Part shown: in pieces, positions 51,632-60,791 of the stretch | Position numbering within the stretch: the stretch's first letter is position 1 | Layout: every line of letters begins with the position of its first letter | DNA from: Candidatus Hydrogenedentota bacterium | GTDB lineage: Bacteria > Hydrogenedentota > Hydrogenedentia > Hydrogenedentales > JAEUWI01 | DNA length: 64,000 bases | Assembly (NCBI GenBank): GCA_016791475.1 | Contig: JAEUWI010000032.1 | Location: forward strand, 1-64,000 | Reading direction: 5' to 3' | Translations under genes and position numbers: made by a program | Notes under the pieces: model-generated | What the model saw: only the letters and a program-made list of their open reading frames with translations | Databases searched by the model: none | Told to the model about the DNA's origin: nothing

Positions 51632-53737
51632 TTACAGCGCCACCTCCAGCTTCTTTTCCGATTCCACGTTTTTCAGCAACTCGTCCTTGCTGCGGTAGAC
51701 CGGCTTGAAGGTGCGGTTGCTGAAGAGCTTCTCGCCCTGGTCCATGTAGTGGGGCGAGGCGGGATCGCCGCTCTGGCCCCAGGGGATGCAACTGTAGGAC
51801 TCGATGCCGTCCTTGTGCATGAACATGAGGAGCATGGCCATGGAGCCCTTGTAGGCCCGATACTTGCCGCTGCCTTCGGGCGTTTCGCGCACGCCGATGC
51901 TCAGGAGGGTGCGGACACTCTTGTCGTTCTCGCCGCGCCCGAAATCGGCGCCGGAGGTGGGCACGAAGGTATCGCCTCGGCCGACTTCAATCATGTCGCC
52001 CCAGGTGATATCGGTCTTGCCATAGAGTTTGAGCATGGTTTCCCGGGCCGAGTCGATGGCTTTTTTCAGCGCCAGGTATTCTTCCACGGAGAGATCTTTT
52101 CCGGCGTTGACCTTGAGGGGGTCGACCACCTGGAAGGCCTCCATGCGGAAATAGCGCATGAGGGGCGCGGCGTTGCTCTCTTTGATGTAGCGACCATCCC
52201 AATTGACAAGGCGATCGAAATCGGCCTTGAAAGCGGGATCTTCCAGGGCCTTCTTGGCGGAGCTCATGGCCATTTTCTTGAGGGCCTTTTTCCAGCCCTC
52301 GCGGTAGGGGTCCGTCACGTCGAAGGCGAGATCCATGGCCTCTTCCTTGGTGAGGCTGTTATCGGCGGCGAGGGCCTGGAGGGCGCGATCGCCCCGGCTG
52401 TTGCGGGAGTCCCAGCTTACGTTGAAGATATAGCCCGGATATTTGTCCGGGGTGAGGGGCGAGTTCTCCATCATGAATTCGGGGCTGATATTGCAGTTCT
52501 GCATGTAGCCCTGCTCGGGATTCTTGATCTGGACGAGATCTTTGGCGTCATGGATGCCGAGCCACTTGGTCTTGGAGGTGTTGCCGGGCACCGGCGCGCT
52601 CCAGTTGTAGCCCTCGGGCCGGATGGGCACGCGGCCGGTTCGGATGTACGCGATGTTGCCGTCGCGATCCGCCGACATGAGGTTCTGCTCCATGTACTGG
52701 TTCATGGCGAGGGCCGCCATGAAGTCGTCGACATTCTTTGCCTGGAGGCATTTGTAGCCCTGCTCCAGGAGGAGGGTCTGCTCGAGGTAGGGTGTGGCGC
52801 CCACGAGGATGGTCTGCTTTTCCAGATTGGGCTCGGCGAAGGCCGGTCCGAGAATGGTGGTGTAGGTGGGCATGGTTACCGGCGCGCCGTCCTTCACATT
52901 GATGGTCACGGCGCCGAGCTCCGCGTTGAGCCATTGCCCGTCGTATTCATACTGGAGTGGATTCGCGGGATTAAGCTTCATGGCGTAGACGTCGGCGGTG
53001 TCCGGGCCGCCCGTGGTGGGCGCCCAGCCGAAGTGCTCGGTGTGGCCATAGGCCAGCAGGAAGGTGCCTACGAGGAAGTAGCCGTGCTGTTCGCTGAGGG
53101 CATCGCCGTAGACGTTGGCCTCGTAGAAGACCGACATGCCCTGCCAGGTGAGGTGGGGATCGGTGAGGAGGATGGCGCAGTTCTCGGCGCTGCGTGCGGG
53201 CGATACCGACCATTCGTTAGAACCCCAGCCAAGGGTGTTGCCTTCCTGATTCATTTCATCGCGCACGGTGCCCAGGGGCCAGTTGAGGATCATGGCGCGC
53301 ATGATGGCGAGGGAGTGCCAGGGCTTGAGATCGAGGGCAAAGGGGGATTTGCGGTCGGGGTGATCGGCCAGATAGGCCTGGACGCCGGCCACGTAGCCCG
53401 CGGCCATGGCTTTCACGGGCTCGGAGGCGGAGGGCCAGAAGGCTTCGCAGCGCTTTTCATTGCCGACCATCTGCATGACGTAGTCGGATTCGATGTGGTC
53501 TTTACCGAGGACTTCGGCCATGCGGCCCACGGCCTGGCGGACGTTGAGGTAGATGTCGTCGAGGCGATCCTCGGCCTGGGCATAGCCCAGGCCATAGGCG
53601 GCTTCGGCGTCGGTGGTGCCGTAGATGTAGGGCGTGCCCCAGGTATCACGGTAGACCGTGGCGGTTCCGGCGTGGGCGCTCTGAATCAGGGCGCCCAGGC
53701 CAAGGGCGAGCAAGAGGGCCAGGGGATGCTTTGGCAT
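51632..53737 (-). CDS. Penicillin acylase-family N-terminal-nucleophile hydrolase
   Basis: A 701-residue exported protein with a signal peptide ending SAHA. RDTWGTPYIYGTTDAEAAYGLGYAQAEDRL is the alpha-chain opening of penicillin/acyl-homoserine-lactone acylases, and GWGSNEWSVS holds Ser173, the expected self-cleavage site and nucleophile. LLTDPHLTW and FGWAPTTGGPDTADVY are also family features. Such enzymes hydrolyse amide bonds of acylated small molecules in the periplasm; known substrates include AHL signals and beta-lactams, but the target here is unknown. Confidence 0.88.
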   Translation of the reverse strand: MPKHPLALLLALGLGALIQSAHAGTATVYRDTWGTPYIYGTTDAEAAYGLGYAQAEDRLDDIYLNVRQAVGRMAEVLGKDHIESDYVMQMVGNEKRCEAFWPSASEPVKAMAAGYVAGVQAYLADHPDRKSPFALDLKPWHSLAIMRAMILNWPLGTVRDEMNQEGNTLGWGSNEWSVSPARSAENCAILLTDPHLTWQGMSVFYEANVYGDALSEQHGYFLVGTFLLAYGHTEHFGWAPTTGGPDTADVYAMKLNPANPLQYEYDGQWLNAELGAVTINVKDGAPVTMPTYTTILGPAFAEPNLEKQTILVGATPYLEQTLLLEQGYKCLQAKNVDDFMAALAMNQYMEQNLMSADRDGNIAYIRTGRVPIRPEGYNWSAPVPGNTSKTKWLGIHDAKDLVQIKNPEQGYMQNCNISPEFMMENSPLTPDKYPGYIFNVSWDSRNSRGDRALQALAADNSLTKEEAMDLAFDVTDPYREGWKKALKKMAMSSAKKALEDPAFKADFDRLVNWDGRYIKESNAAPLMRYFRMEAFQVVDPLKVNAGKDLSVEEYLALKKAIDSARETMLKLYGKTDITWGDMIEVGRGDTFVPTSGADFGRGENDKSVRTLLSIGVRETPEGSGKYRAYKGSMAMLLMFMHKDGIESYSCIPWGQSGDPASPHYMDQGEKLFSNRTFKPVYRSKDELLKNVESEKKLEVAL

Positions 53738-53766
53738 AAGGGGTTTCCTTTGGTGGTGGCAGGGTT

Positions 53767-53933
53767 TATGGGTCTTATGGGTCTTATGGGTCTTATGGGT
53801 CTTATGGGTCTCTTGGGTCTTTTGGGTCTTTTGGGTCTTTTGGGTCTTTTGGGTCTTTTGGGTCTTTTGGGTCTTTTGGGTCGTATGGGTTCATAATGAC
53901 CCATACGACCCATACGACCTATAAGACCCATTC
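53767..53933. repeat. Nonamer tandem repeats (TTTGGGTCT/TATGGGTCT) with short inverse arm
   Basis: About fourteen 9-base units, first TATGGGTCT then TTTGGGTCT, occupy 53767-53890; the inverse units GACCCATAC, GACCTATAA and GACCCATTC follow at 53898-53933. The left arm is far longer than the right, unlike the site at 37.5 kb. Confidence 0.88.
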
Positions 53934-53962
53934 TTTAGATTACGGGCAGTTCACTTCCGACC

Positions 53963-54331
53963 TTACTCATCGCCGGCGCTTACGGGGTAGCCCGCGTTTT
54001 TCCAGCCGCCGAAGCCGCCGATCATGGAGACGACCTGGGTGTAGCCCATGCGCTGGAGGGATTCCGCGGCCAGGGCGGAGCGGGAGCCGCCGCCGCAGTA
54101 GAGCACGACAGGGGTGGTGGTATCGGGTACGGCCTTCTCGATGTCGCGTTCGAGCACACCCTTGCTGATGTGGGTTGCGCCGGTGGCGTGGGCGGTGACC
54201 CATTCGCGATCTTCGCGCACATCAATGAAGGCGAGGCCCTCGCCCCCGTCGAGGCGTGCCTTGACTTCCTCCACGGTTTGCTCCTGCACGCGGGTCTTGG
54301 CGTGGTCTACGATATCTGAAAAACGGCACAT
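53963..54331 (-). CDS. Rhodanese-domain protein
   Basis: About 122 residues starting MCRFSDIV with GAGGAG in front. EVKARLDGGEGLAFIDVREDREW and PVVLYCGGGSRSALAAESLQRMGYTQV form a single rhodanese domain; the Cys in LYCGGGSRS is the sulfur-carrying residue. It probably moves sulfane sulfur in the cytoplasm (for thiol chemistry, tRNA or metal centres). The longer reading frame upstream (to 54427) has no ribosome site and is not preferred. Confidence 0.9.
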   Translation of the reverse strand: MCRFSDIVDHAKTRVQEQTVEEVKARLDGGEGLAFIDVREDREWVTAHATGATHISKGVLERDIEKAVPDTTTPVVLYCGGGSRSALAAESLQRMGYTQVVSMIGGFGGWKNAGYPVSAGDE

Positions 54332-54487
54332 GGGGTGCTCCTCTGGGCGGGTCCTGAAAACTAGTCGAAGCGCTAGTATAGCCGATGACGCGACGTGACT
54401 GTCCTGAGCGCAAAGGTCCCAGAACAACGGCGCCTGAGCTGCGGGTCAATCCGGCCATTGCCTTGCGACGAAGCCCGCTTTGCGTTC

Positions 54488-54525
54488 GGGACTGTCCCGC
54501 GCTTTAAAAACGGGGGACGGTCCCC
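54488..54525. other. Two adjacent small palindromes in a divergent spacer
   Basis: GGGACTGTCCC (54488-54498) and GGGGACGGTCCCC (54513-54525) are both near-perfect palindromes and also partial copies of each other. The 290-base gap from 54332 to 54620 between divergent genes holds no other recognised element; an operator is possible. Confidence 0.45.
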
Positions 54526-54620
54526 TTCCAGACACTGGAAATGCCCGGAAGGTTTCAGGTCCAATAGCCGCCGGGCTCTGAGTCGCAACGATAGTCGGGT
54601 AACAAGGGAGATTTGGGCTG

Positions 54621-57134
54621 GTGCTTGGATTTAAGTCGGTGCCGTGTTGGATAGTGGTGTGTTTTGTTGTCGTTGTGGGGATGATCTCCGGGGCGCGGGC
54701 GGAGATGGCGTGGAAGGATCTCCCCCCCCTGCCCGTTCCCATGTCGGGGCATTTTTCCGGTACTCACGGTGGCGCGTTGATCGTCGCGGGCGGCTCCAAT
54801 TTTCCCGTTTCCCCCTTCCAGGGCGGTGAAAAGCAGTGGCTGGACCGGATCTACGTGCTGGAACCCGGCGCGGAAGCGTGGATCGACGCGGGGCAATTGC
54901 CCCAGCCTCGGGCCTACGGCGGTACGGTGTCCACGCCGGAGGGCGTTTTTCTTATCGGCGGTACGGATGGCCAGACGTGTTTCGAGAGCGTGCTGCGGCT
55001 GGCGTGGAAAGGCGGGGCGGTATCAATCGACGCGGCGGGTACGATTCCCGTGCCCCTGGCCTTTCACGGGGCCGCGCTGGTGGGAAAATCCATCTACCTT
55101 ACGGGCGGGCAGTCTGATCCGAAAGCCACGGAGGCCTTGAACCGAACCTGGTCGTGGGCGTATGCGGATGCGGGCGCGACCTGGGAAGAGGTTGAGGCGC
55201 TGCCCGGTGGATCGCGGATGCTGCCGGTGGTGCTCAGCCGGGACGACAGCCTTTATGTTTTCAGCGGGGCGTCATTGTTTAAGAAGGACGACGGCACGCC
55301 GGGCCGGGTGTTTCTGAACGACGGTTATCGCTACACACCGGGCAAGGGCTGGAAGACTTTGACGGGCCCGCCCGTGCCGCTGGTGGCGGCGCCCGCGCTG
55401 CCCTGGGGCCAGGCGCATATTCTGGTGAGCAGCGGGGACGACGGAAAGCTCTTCGAGCAGTCGGCGGAACTGGGGGATGGTCACCCTGGTTTTCCCAAGA
55501 CGATTTGGGCGTATCACACGATTACGGACACGTGGGTGGAGAAGGGCACGGTGCCCCAGCCCACGGTGACGACGCAGGCGGTGCTGTGGCAGGATCGGAT
55601 GGTAATTCCCGGTGGTGAAGATCGACCGGGGCATCGGATGTCGTCGGTCCTTTCGGGCGTGCCTATGGCCATTGCCAAGAGTCTTGGCTGGCTGGATTAT
55701 GGCGCGCTCGGGCTGTATTTTGCCGCGCTGGTCTATATCGGGATCTATTGTTCTCGTCGCGAGGCGAATACGGAAGTGTATTTCCTGGGTGGTGGTCGAA
55801 TCCCCTGGTGGGCCCTGGGCATCAGTATTTTCGGTACGTCGCTCAGTTCAATTACCTACCTGGCCATTCCGGCGAATGCTTACGCGACCAACTGGGTCGG
55901 ATTCTTGAGCAATACGTGCATTGTGCTGGTCGCACCCTTTGTCGTATGGCTCTACGTACCCCGTTATCGGAACGCAAAAGTCCCCACGGCGTACACCTAC
56001 CTGGAGCAGCGCTTTAATCTGGCGGTGCGGATCTACGGCAGCCTGGTTTTTATGCTGTTTCAATTTGGGCGCATGGCTATCGTGCTTTACCTGCCCGCCA
56101 TTACCTTGTCCGCGTCCACGGGCCTGAGCATCGAAATCTGTATTCTGGCGACGGGGGTATTGGCGACGTTCTACACCATGATGGGCGGGATTGAGGCGGT
56201 GATCTGGACCGATGTGGTCCAGTCGATCGTATTGCTTGCGGGGGCCGTGCTGGCGCTGTATCTGGTGGCTACCAATATTGATGGGGGGGTTGTCGGGGCA
56301 TTCGCAACGGCGGTGGAAAACGACAAGTTCCATACCTTCAACTGGACCTGGGACATGACCACGACGGCGGTGTGGGTCTGTCTCGTGGGCAATTTTTTCG
56401 CCATGCTCTATCCGTACACGGCGGATCAGACGATGGTGCAGCGCTATCTGAGTGCGCGAAACGAGAACGACGCGAAGCGTGCGGTCTGGGTGAATGCCGC
56501 GCTTACCATACCGGTGTCGGTGATCTTTTTCGGCCTGGGCACGGCGCTGTTTGTGTATTTCAAGCACCACCCCGGCCAATTGGATCCCACGCTGAAAAAC
56601 GACGCGATTCTGCCGGTTTTCGTGATGGCCATGTTCCCGACGGGGATGAAGGGCGTGTTGATCTCGGGTGTCTTTGCCGCGGCCATGTCTTCCCTGGACA
56701 GCAGCATGAACAGCATGGCATCGGTGCTCGTAAATGATTATTATCGCCGTTTCAAGGGCGAGGTGAGCGAAGTAAAGGCGCTCGGTATCGCGCGCTGGTT
56801 GACGGTGTTGCTGGGCGGGCTGGGCACGGGGGCGGCGTGGTTTCTGGCGGGCACCCAGGCGACCTCGCTGTTTGACACCTATATGAAGCTTCTGGGGATG
56901 GCGGGCGGGGGCCTGGCGGGCGTGGTGGCGCTGGGCATGTTCACGAAACGCGCCAGCGGCTGGGGCGTTCTTGCGGGCGCGGCGGTGAGCGCGGTGGCGG
57001 TGTATTACGTAAATGCCCAGAACCTGACCCACTTCTATCTCCACGGCATGATCGGATTCCTGGTTTCTTTCTTTGTGGGCTATATCGCGAGCCTGCTTGC
57101 GCCCCGGAAGGTGGACACGGCCCCGCAGGGGTAG
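54621..57134 (+). CDS. Kelch/mutarotase domain fused to sodium:solute symporter
   Basis: An 837-residue membrane protein starting at GTG. A signal-like helix (WIVVCFVVVVGMISGARA) is followed by a ~320-residue Kelch propeller (LPPLPVPMSGHFSGTHGGALIVAGGSNFP, then repeated GG strands) like NanM/YjhT sialic-acid mutarotase. From ~345 on a full SSS transporter appears: YFLGGGRIPWWALGISIFGTSLSSITYLAIPA, then ~12-13 membrane spans and SSLDSSMNSMAS in the later core. The propeller would sit outside and hand its sugar to the pump. Sialic acid or a related sugar is a fair guess because of the nearby sialidase-like gene; not proven. Confidence 0.85.
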   Translation: MLGFKSVPCWIVVCFVVVVGMISGARAEMAWKDLPPLPVPMSGHFSGTHGGALIVAGGSNFPVSPFQGGEKQWLDRIYVLEPGAEAWIDAGQLPQPRAYGGTVSTPEGVFLIGGTDGQTCFESVLRLAWKGGAVSIDAAGTIPVPLAFHGAALVGKSIYLTGGQSDPKATEALNRTWSWAYADAGATWEEVEALPGGSRMLPVVLSRDDSLYVFSGASLFKKDDGTPGRVFLNDGYRYTPGKGWKTLTGPPVPLVAAPALPWGQAHILVSSGDDGKLFEQSAELGDGHPGFPKTIWAYHTITDTWVEKGTVPQPTVTTQAVLWQDRMVIPGGEDRPGHRMSSVLSGVPMAIAKSLGWLDYGALGLYFAALVYIGIYCSRREANTEVYFLGGGRIPWWALGISIFGTSLSSITYLAIPANAYATNWVGFLSNTCIVLVAPFVVWLYVPRYRNAKVPTAYTYLEQRFNLAVRIYGSLVFMLFQFGRMAIVLYLPAITLSASTGLSIEICILATGVLATFYTMMGGIEAVIWTDVVQSIVLLAGAVLALYLVATNIDGGVVGAFATAVENDKFHTFNWTWDMTTTAVWVCLVGNFFAMLYPYTADQTMVQRYLSARNENDAKRAVWVNAALTIPVSVIFFGLGTALFVYFKHHPGQLDPTLKNDAILPVFVMAMFPTGMKGVLISGVFAAAMSSLDSSMNSMASVLVNDYYRRFKGEVSEVKALGIARWLTVLLGGLGTGAAWFLAGTQATSLFDTYMKLLGMAGGGLAGVVALGMFTKRASGWGVLAGAAVSAVAVYYVNAQNLTHFYLHGMIGFLVSFFVGYIASLLAPRKVDTAPQG

Positions 57135-57212
57135 CATACGGCCGGGGAGCAAAATTCCATTTCCGGCGTTTCGATCCGCTATACTGTTGGAAACCTGAAC
57201 CAGAGAGAAATT

Positions 57213-58427
57213 ATGACATTTGAGGAATTTGAGGATCTCGATCCGCGCTGCCTGCGCGTATTGAAGCAGATGGGGATCGAATCCCCCACCCCCGTGCAGG
57301 AGCAGGCGCTCCCTATCGTGCTCACCGGAAAAGACCTGGTGGCGACGGCACAGACTGGAACCGGCAAGACGCTGGCCTTTGCCCTTCCCTCCCTTTCGCG
57401 GCTTGCGAAGGAGAAAGAATCGCGCAACCGGATGCTGGTGCTGGTGCCCACGCGTGAGTTGGCGGTGCAGGTGGAGTCGGTGATCGCGGGACTTTGCAAG
57501 GCGCTGCATATGCACAGTGCGTTGATCTACGGCGGCGTGGGGTTCGGCGGTCAGATCGCCGACCTGAAGCGGGGTTGCGATGTCATCGTGGCCACGCCGG
57601 GCCGCCTGCTGGACCACATGAGCCGGGGCGCGGTGAAGTTCGATAACCTGGAGATTCTGGTCTTCGACGAAGCCGACCGGATGCTGGACATGGGCTTCTT
57701 GCCCGATATCAAGCGGATTCTGGCCAAATTGCCCGTCAGCCGCCAGACTCTGATGTTTTCGGCGACCTTTGCGCCCGAACTGGCCCGCCTGACCCGCAGC
57801 ATGATGCGGGATCCGGGCCGGATTGAAGTCGGGGCGATTTCCATGCCGGTGGACAAAGTCCGGCAGCTTGTTATCCCGGTGCGCCAGGAAGACAAGTCAA
57901 AGATGCTGATGGAAATTCTGAAAGAAGAGCAGATCGACACGGCGATTATTTTCCTGCGGACCAAAATCCGCACGGAACGCGTGACGAAGCTCTTGAAGAC
58001 GAACGGCTTCAAGGCGGCGGCTATTCACGGGGACCTGTCCCAGGTTATCCGCCAGAAATCGTTAGAAGGTTTCCGGAGTGGCAAGTATGAGTTGCTGGTG
58101 GCGACGGATGTGGCGGCGCGCGGGCTGGATATCGATGATATCAGCCATGTGATCAATTATGACATCCCGGAGAATCCGGACGATTATGTGCACCGAATTG
58201 GCCGGACGGCCCGTGCGGAGAAAGAGGGCGACGCGATCACGTTTGTGACGCCGACGGACCACGCCGCGCTTGGCGAAATTGAGAAGACGCTGGGCCGGAA
58301 TCTTCCCCGGAAAGAGTATGAGGGGGCGCCGAATGTGCTGACCCTGTGGCGTCCGGCGGGGGCGAAGCGGGAAGGTCTCCCCGCGACCCGAGCCCGAAAG
58401 GGCCGGAGTCTCATGCGCCGCCGCTAG
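57213..58427 (+). CDS. rhlE: DEAD-box RNA helicase, RhlE type
   Basis: A 404-residue RNA helicase with all main motifs: Q motif TPVQEQALP, I AQTGTGKT, Ia PTRELA, Ib TPGRLLDH, II DEADRMLD, III SAT, V ATDVAARGLDID, VI HRIGRTARA. The short, basic tail (KREGLPATRARKGRSLMRRR) is typical of RhlE, which helps unwind RNA in ribosome assembly and mRNA decay. A TATACT element (57180-57185) may be its -10 box, close to the start; AGAGAG precedes the ATG. Confidence 0.93.
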   Translation: MTFEEFEDLDPRCLRVLKQMGIESPTPVQEQALPIVLTGKDLVATAQTGTGKTLAFALPSLSRLAKEKESRNRMLVLVPTRELAVQVESVIAGLCKALHMHSALIYGGVGFGGQIADLKRGCDVIVATPGRLLDHMSRGAVKFDNLEILVFDEADRMLDMGFLPDIKRILAKLPVSRQTLMFSATFAPELARLTRSMMRDPGRIEVGAISMPVDKVRQLVIPVRQEDKSKMLMEILKEEQIDTAIIFLRTKIRTERVTKLLKTNGFKAAAIHGDLSQVIRQKSLEGFRSGKYELLVATDVAARGLDIDDISHVINYDIPENPDDYVHRIGRTARAEKEGDAITFVTPTDHAALGEIEKTLGRNLPRKEYEGAPNVLTLWRPAGAKREGLPATRARKGRSLMRRR

Positions 58428-58516
58428 GGCGGTCATGGTGCGTGCCGGGTATACCCGGTATGCCGGTTGAGTGAAGGCGGAGCGACAGGCCGGGCAGTCC
58501 GGCTCCGGACCCTGAA

Positions 58517-58545
58517 TTGGTTTTGAGAGCCCGATTTGATATAAT
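58517..58545 (+). promoter_or_regulatory. Sigma70-type promoter of the mre operon
   Basis: TTGGTT and a perfect TATAAT separated by 17 bases. It leaves a leader of ~120 bases before mreB. A CCGGGTATACCCGG palindrome just upstream (58445-58458) may end the rhlE transcript or bind a regulator. Confidence 0.65.
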
Positions 58546-58672
58546 GCGCCCGGCCAAACGGGCACTTCTCTAAGTCCTTAAAATTACGCGTCTTAGGGTG
58601 TTTCTTGCCCTCCCGCGGCGCCCCAGGGGCGTCTGCCATGATTACGATGCTCACCGTGAGGTTCGATATAGA

Positions 58673-59698
58673 ATGAAATTCTGGCACTTAATTCCAGGCC
58701 TGTTCTCCCATGATATGGCGATTGATCTGGGCACCGCCAATACGCTCGTCTACGTCAAGGGACAGGGCATCGTTCTGTGCGAACCATCGGTGGTGGCGAT
58801 CAACACGAAGACGGGCAAACCCCGCGCCGTGGGCAACGAAGCGAAGAACATGATCGGCCGCACGCCGGGCAATATTATCGCCATCCGTCCGATGAAAGAC
58901 GGCGTGATCGCGGATTTTGAGATCACGCAGGAGATGCTGCGCCACTTCATCCAGAAGGTGCACAACCGCAGCCGGCTGGTATGGCCCCGTGTGGCGATCA
59001 GCGTGCCGTCGGGTATTACCGAGGTGGAGAAGCGCGCGGTTATCGACAGCGCGATGAAGGCGGGCGCGAAAAAGGTTTACATTATTGAAGAGCCCATGGC
59101 GGCGGCGATAGGCGCGGGTCTCCCGGTGCACGAGCCCCAGGGGTGCATGGTGGTGGATATCGGCGGCGGCACGACCGAAGTGGCCGTGATCTCCCTGGGC
59201 GGCATCGTATTTGCCAAGTCGGTCCGCGTGGCGGGCGACGACATGGACCAGGCGATTATCCAGCACCTTAAGCGGACCTACAATATGGTGGTGGGCGAAC
59301 GGACAGCGGAAGACATCAAGATCGCCATCGGTTCGGCGTTCCCGCTGAAAGACGAACTGGAGATGCAGGTGAAGGGCCGTGACCAGGTCATGGGCCTGCC
59401 GAAGATTATCACCATCACCTCCGAAGAAATCCGGGAATCCCTTCGGGAGCCGGTCAGCGCCATGGTGGACGCGGTCCGCGTGACGCTGGAGCGCACCCCG
59501 CCGGAGCTTTCGGCGGATATTGTCGATCGCGGTGTGGTGCTCGCGGGCGGGGGCGCCAACCTCCGCGGATTGGACCAGTTGCTGGCGAAGGAAACGGGCC
59601 TGCACGTTTCGGTGGCCGAAGATCCCCTCACGGCCGTCGTGCTCGGCACGGGTAAATTCCTGGAAGAACTCAAGAATTATCCGGACGAGGAGATGTAA
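58673..59698 (+). CDS. mreB: Rod-shape-determining actin-like protein MreB
   Basis: A 341-residue protein; [28 protein letters not shown] is the usual MreB beginning (the frame upstream has no fitting start). Phosphate motifs [10 protein letters not shown] and [15 protein letters not shown] and the adenosine motif [13 protein letters not shown] are present. MreB filaments guide side-wall peptidoglycan synthesis. First gene of mreB-mreC-mreD-mrdA-rodA, all on the same strand with short spacing. Implies a rod-like, walled cell. Confidence 0.97.
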   Translation: MKFWHLIPGLFSHDMAIDLGTANTLVYVKGQGIVLCEPSVVAINTKTGKPRAVGNEAKNMIGRTPGNIIAIRPMKDGVIADFEITQEMLRHFIQKVHNRSRLVWPRVAISVPSGITEVEKRAVIDSAMKAGAKKVYIIEEPMAAAIGAGLPVHEPQGCMVVDIGGGTTEVAVISLGGIVFAKSVRVAGDDMDQAIIQHLKRTYNMVVGERTAEDIKIAIGSAFPLKDELEMQVKGRDQVMGLPKIITITSEEIRESLREPVSAMVDAVRVTLERTPPELSADIVDRGVVLAGGGANLRGLDQLLAKETGLHVSVAEDPLTAVVLGTGKFLEELKNYPDEEM

Positions 59699-59711
59699 CG
59701 GAGAGCCCCGC

Positions 59712-60656
59712 TTGAATCTCACCCGTTATCTTACGACGCACCGCCCGGAAGTGATTCTGGCGGTTCTGTCTTTATCCTCCCTCATATCCCTCTTTACAGG
59801 CACGTCTTCGAGCTTTATCCAGCGTGGCCTGAGCCGACTGGTCAGCATTTCGGGCTACCCGGTGCTGGTGGCGCGAACGGCGGCGGAAGAGGCCTTTCAC
59901 TACGCCTTCGACTCGGTGGCGAGTTACAGCGCCCTGCGCAAGGACAGCGAGAATCTTCGGGGCGTCCAAACCCGGCTGCAGACGGCGCTCGCGGTGGAGG
60001 AGGAATTGGCGGCGGAAAACCGACGGCTGCGGAGCATGCTCGATTTCGCCCGGTCTGAGCCGCGTCTGACCCAGGTGCCCGCGCGGGTCATCGGGAGTCT
60101 TCGGGGGATGCTGACGATCAATCGCGGGCGCGTACACGGGATCCAGCCGCGCATGGCGGTGATCACGGAGCGGGGCGTGGTGGGGATGGTGACGGACGTG
60201 CAGGATCTTTCCGCGAGCGTGGCCACGGTTCACCACCGGGATTGCCGGATTCCCGCGATGGTCCATCGCAACCGGATCCGGGCTTATGACGGGGTGGTCA
60301 AAGCCAACGGAACGGACTATAATTACATCTGCTCCATGGACTTCATCGACATGAAGTATGATGTCCGACCGGGCGATATCGTGGTGACCAGTCCGGAAAG
60401 CCAGTTTTTCCCCGCAGGCCTGCCCGTTGGAACGGTTACCGTAGTGCGTGAAACGGGCGGTGCGCTCTGGCGTTATGCCGAGCTGGAACCTGCGGTTGAT
60501 CCCTATGTGCTGGATGAGGTTTTTGTGGTGATGCGCTACGTGCCGGAGGAAGAGTATTTTACGGGTCCTGGAACACAGGATGCGTATCGAAGCGCCACGT
60601 CGCTCGCCCCGGCCCTGCCCGACGACCGCCCGATCCAGGAGCGCTTTGCCCCATGA
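59712..60656 (+). CDS. mreC: Rod-shape-determining protein MreC
   Basis: About 314 residues from a TTG at 59712, chosen for its GGAGAG 7 bases upstream and the membrane span right after (PEVILAVLSLSSLISLF). A coiled coil (SALRKDSENLRGVQTRLQTALAVEEELAAENRRLRSML) and the MreC double beta-barrel core (VIGSLRGMLTINRGRVHGIQPRMAVITERGVVGMV) follow; YDVRPGDIVVTS is family-typical. MreC links MreB to the PBP2/RodA machine on the outer side of the inner membrane. 13 bases after mreB. Confidence 0.93.
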   Translation: MNLTRYLTTHRPEVILAVLSLSSLISLFTGTSSSFIQRGLSRLVSISGYPVLVARTAAEEAFHYAFDSVASYSALRKDSENLRGVQTRLQTALAVEEELAAENRRLRSMLDFARSEPRLTQVPARVIGSLRGMLTINRGRVHGIQPRMAVITERGVVGMVTDVQDLSASVATVHHRDCRIPAMVHRNRIRAYDGVVKANGTDYNYICSMDFIDMKYDVRPGDIVVTSPESQFFPAGLPVGTVTVVRETGGALWRYAELEPAVDPYVLDEVFVVMRYVPEEEYFTGPGTQDAYRSATSLAPALPDDRPIQERFAP

Positions 60657-60719
60657 TGACGGCCTCGCCCTTTTCAGATCGTTCCGGCGTCCGTCGCCGC
60701 CGCCCGCTTTCCATAGGTA

Positions 60720-60747
60720 CCGCACTCCTTGAAAGTGCGGCTTTCTT
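60720..60747 (+). terminator. Attenuator-like hairpin between mreC and mreD
   Basis: A 7-base stem (CCGCACT / AGTGCGG) with a short loop, then CTTTCTT. It lies in a 135-base gap, the largest gap within the mre operon, and could lower expression of the downstream genes. Confidence 0.45.
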
Positions 60748-60791
60748 AATGGAATCGTCTTGTCGAAATCAGCGGGAGCCCGTGAATCGCC

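Noticed and set aside
51593-53896. 767-codon frame antisense to the penicillin acylase gene
   Set aside because: No domain is recognisable, it ends in Met-Gly-Leu repeats read from the nonamer array, and the opposite strand encodes a clear Ntn hydrolase.
55848-57617. 589-codon frame antisense to the symporter and RhlE genes
   Set aside because: It runs across two certain genes and their spacer and is made of His/Arg/Gln-rich shadow sequence.
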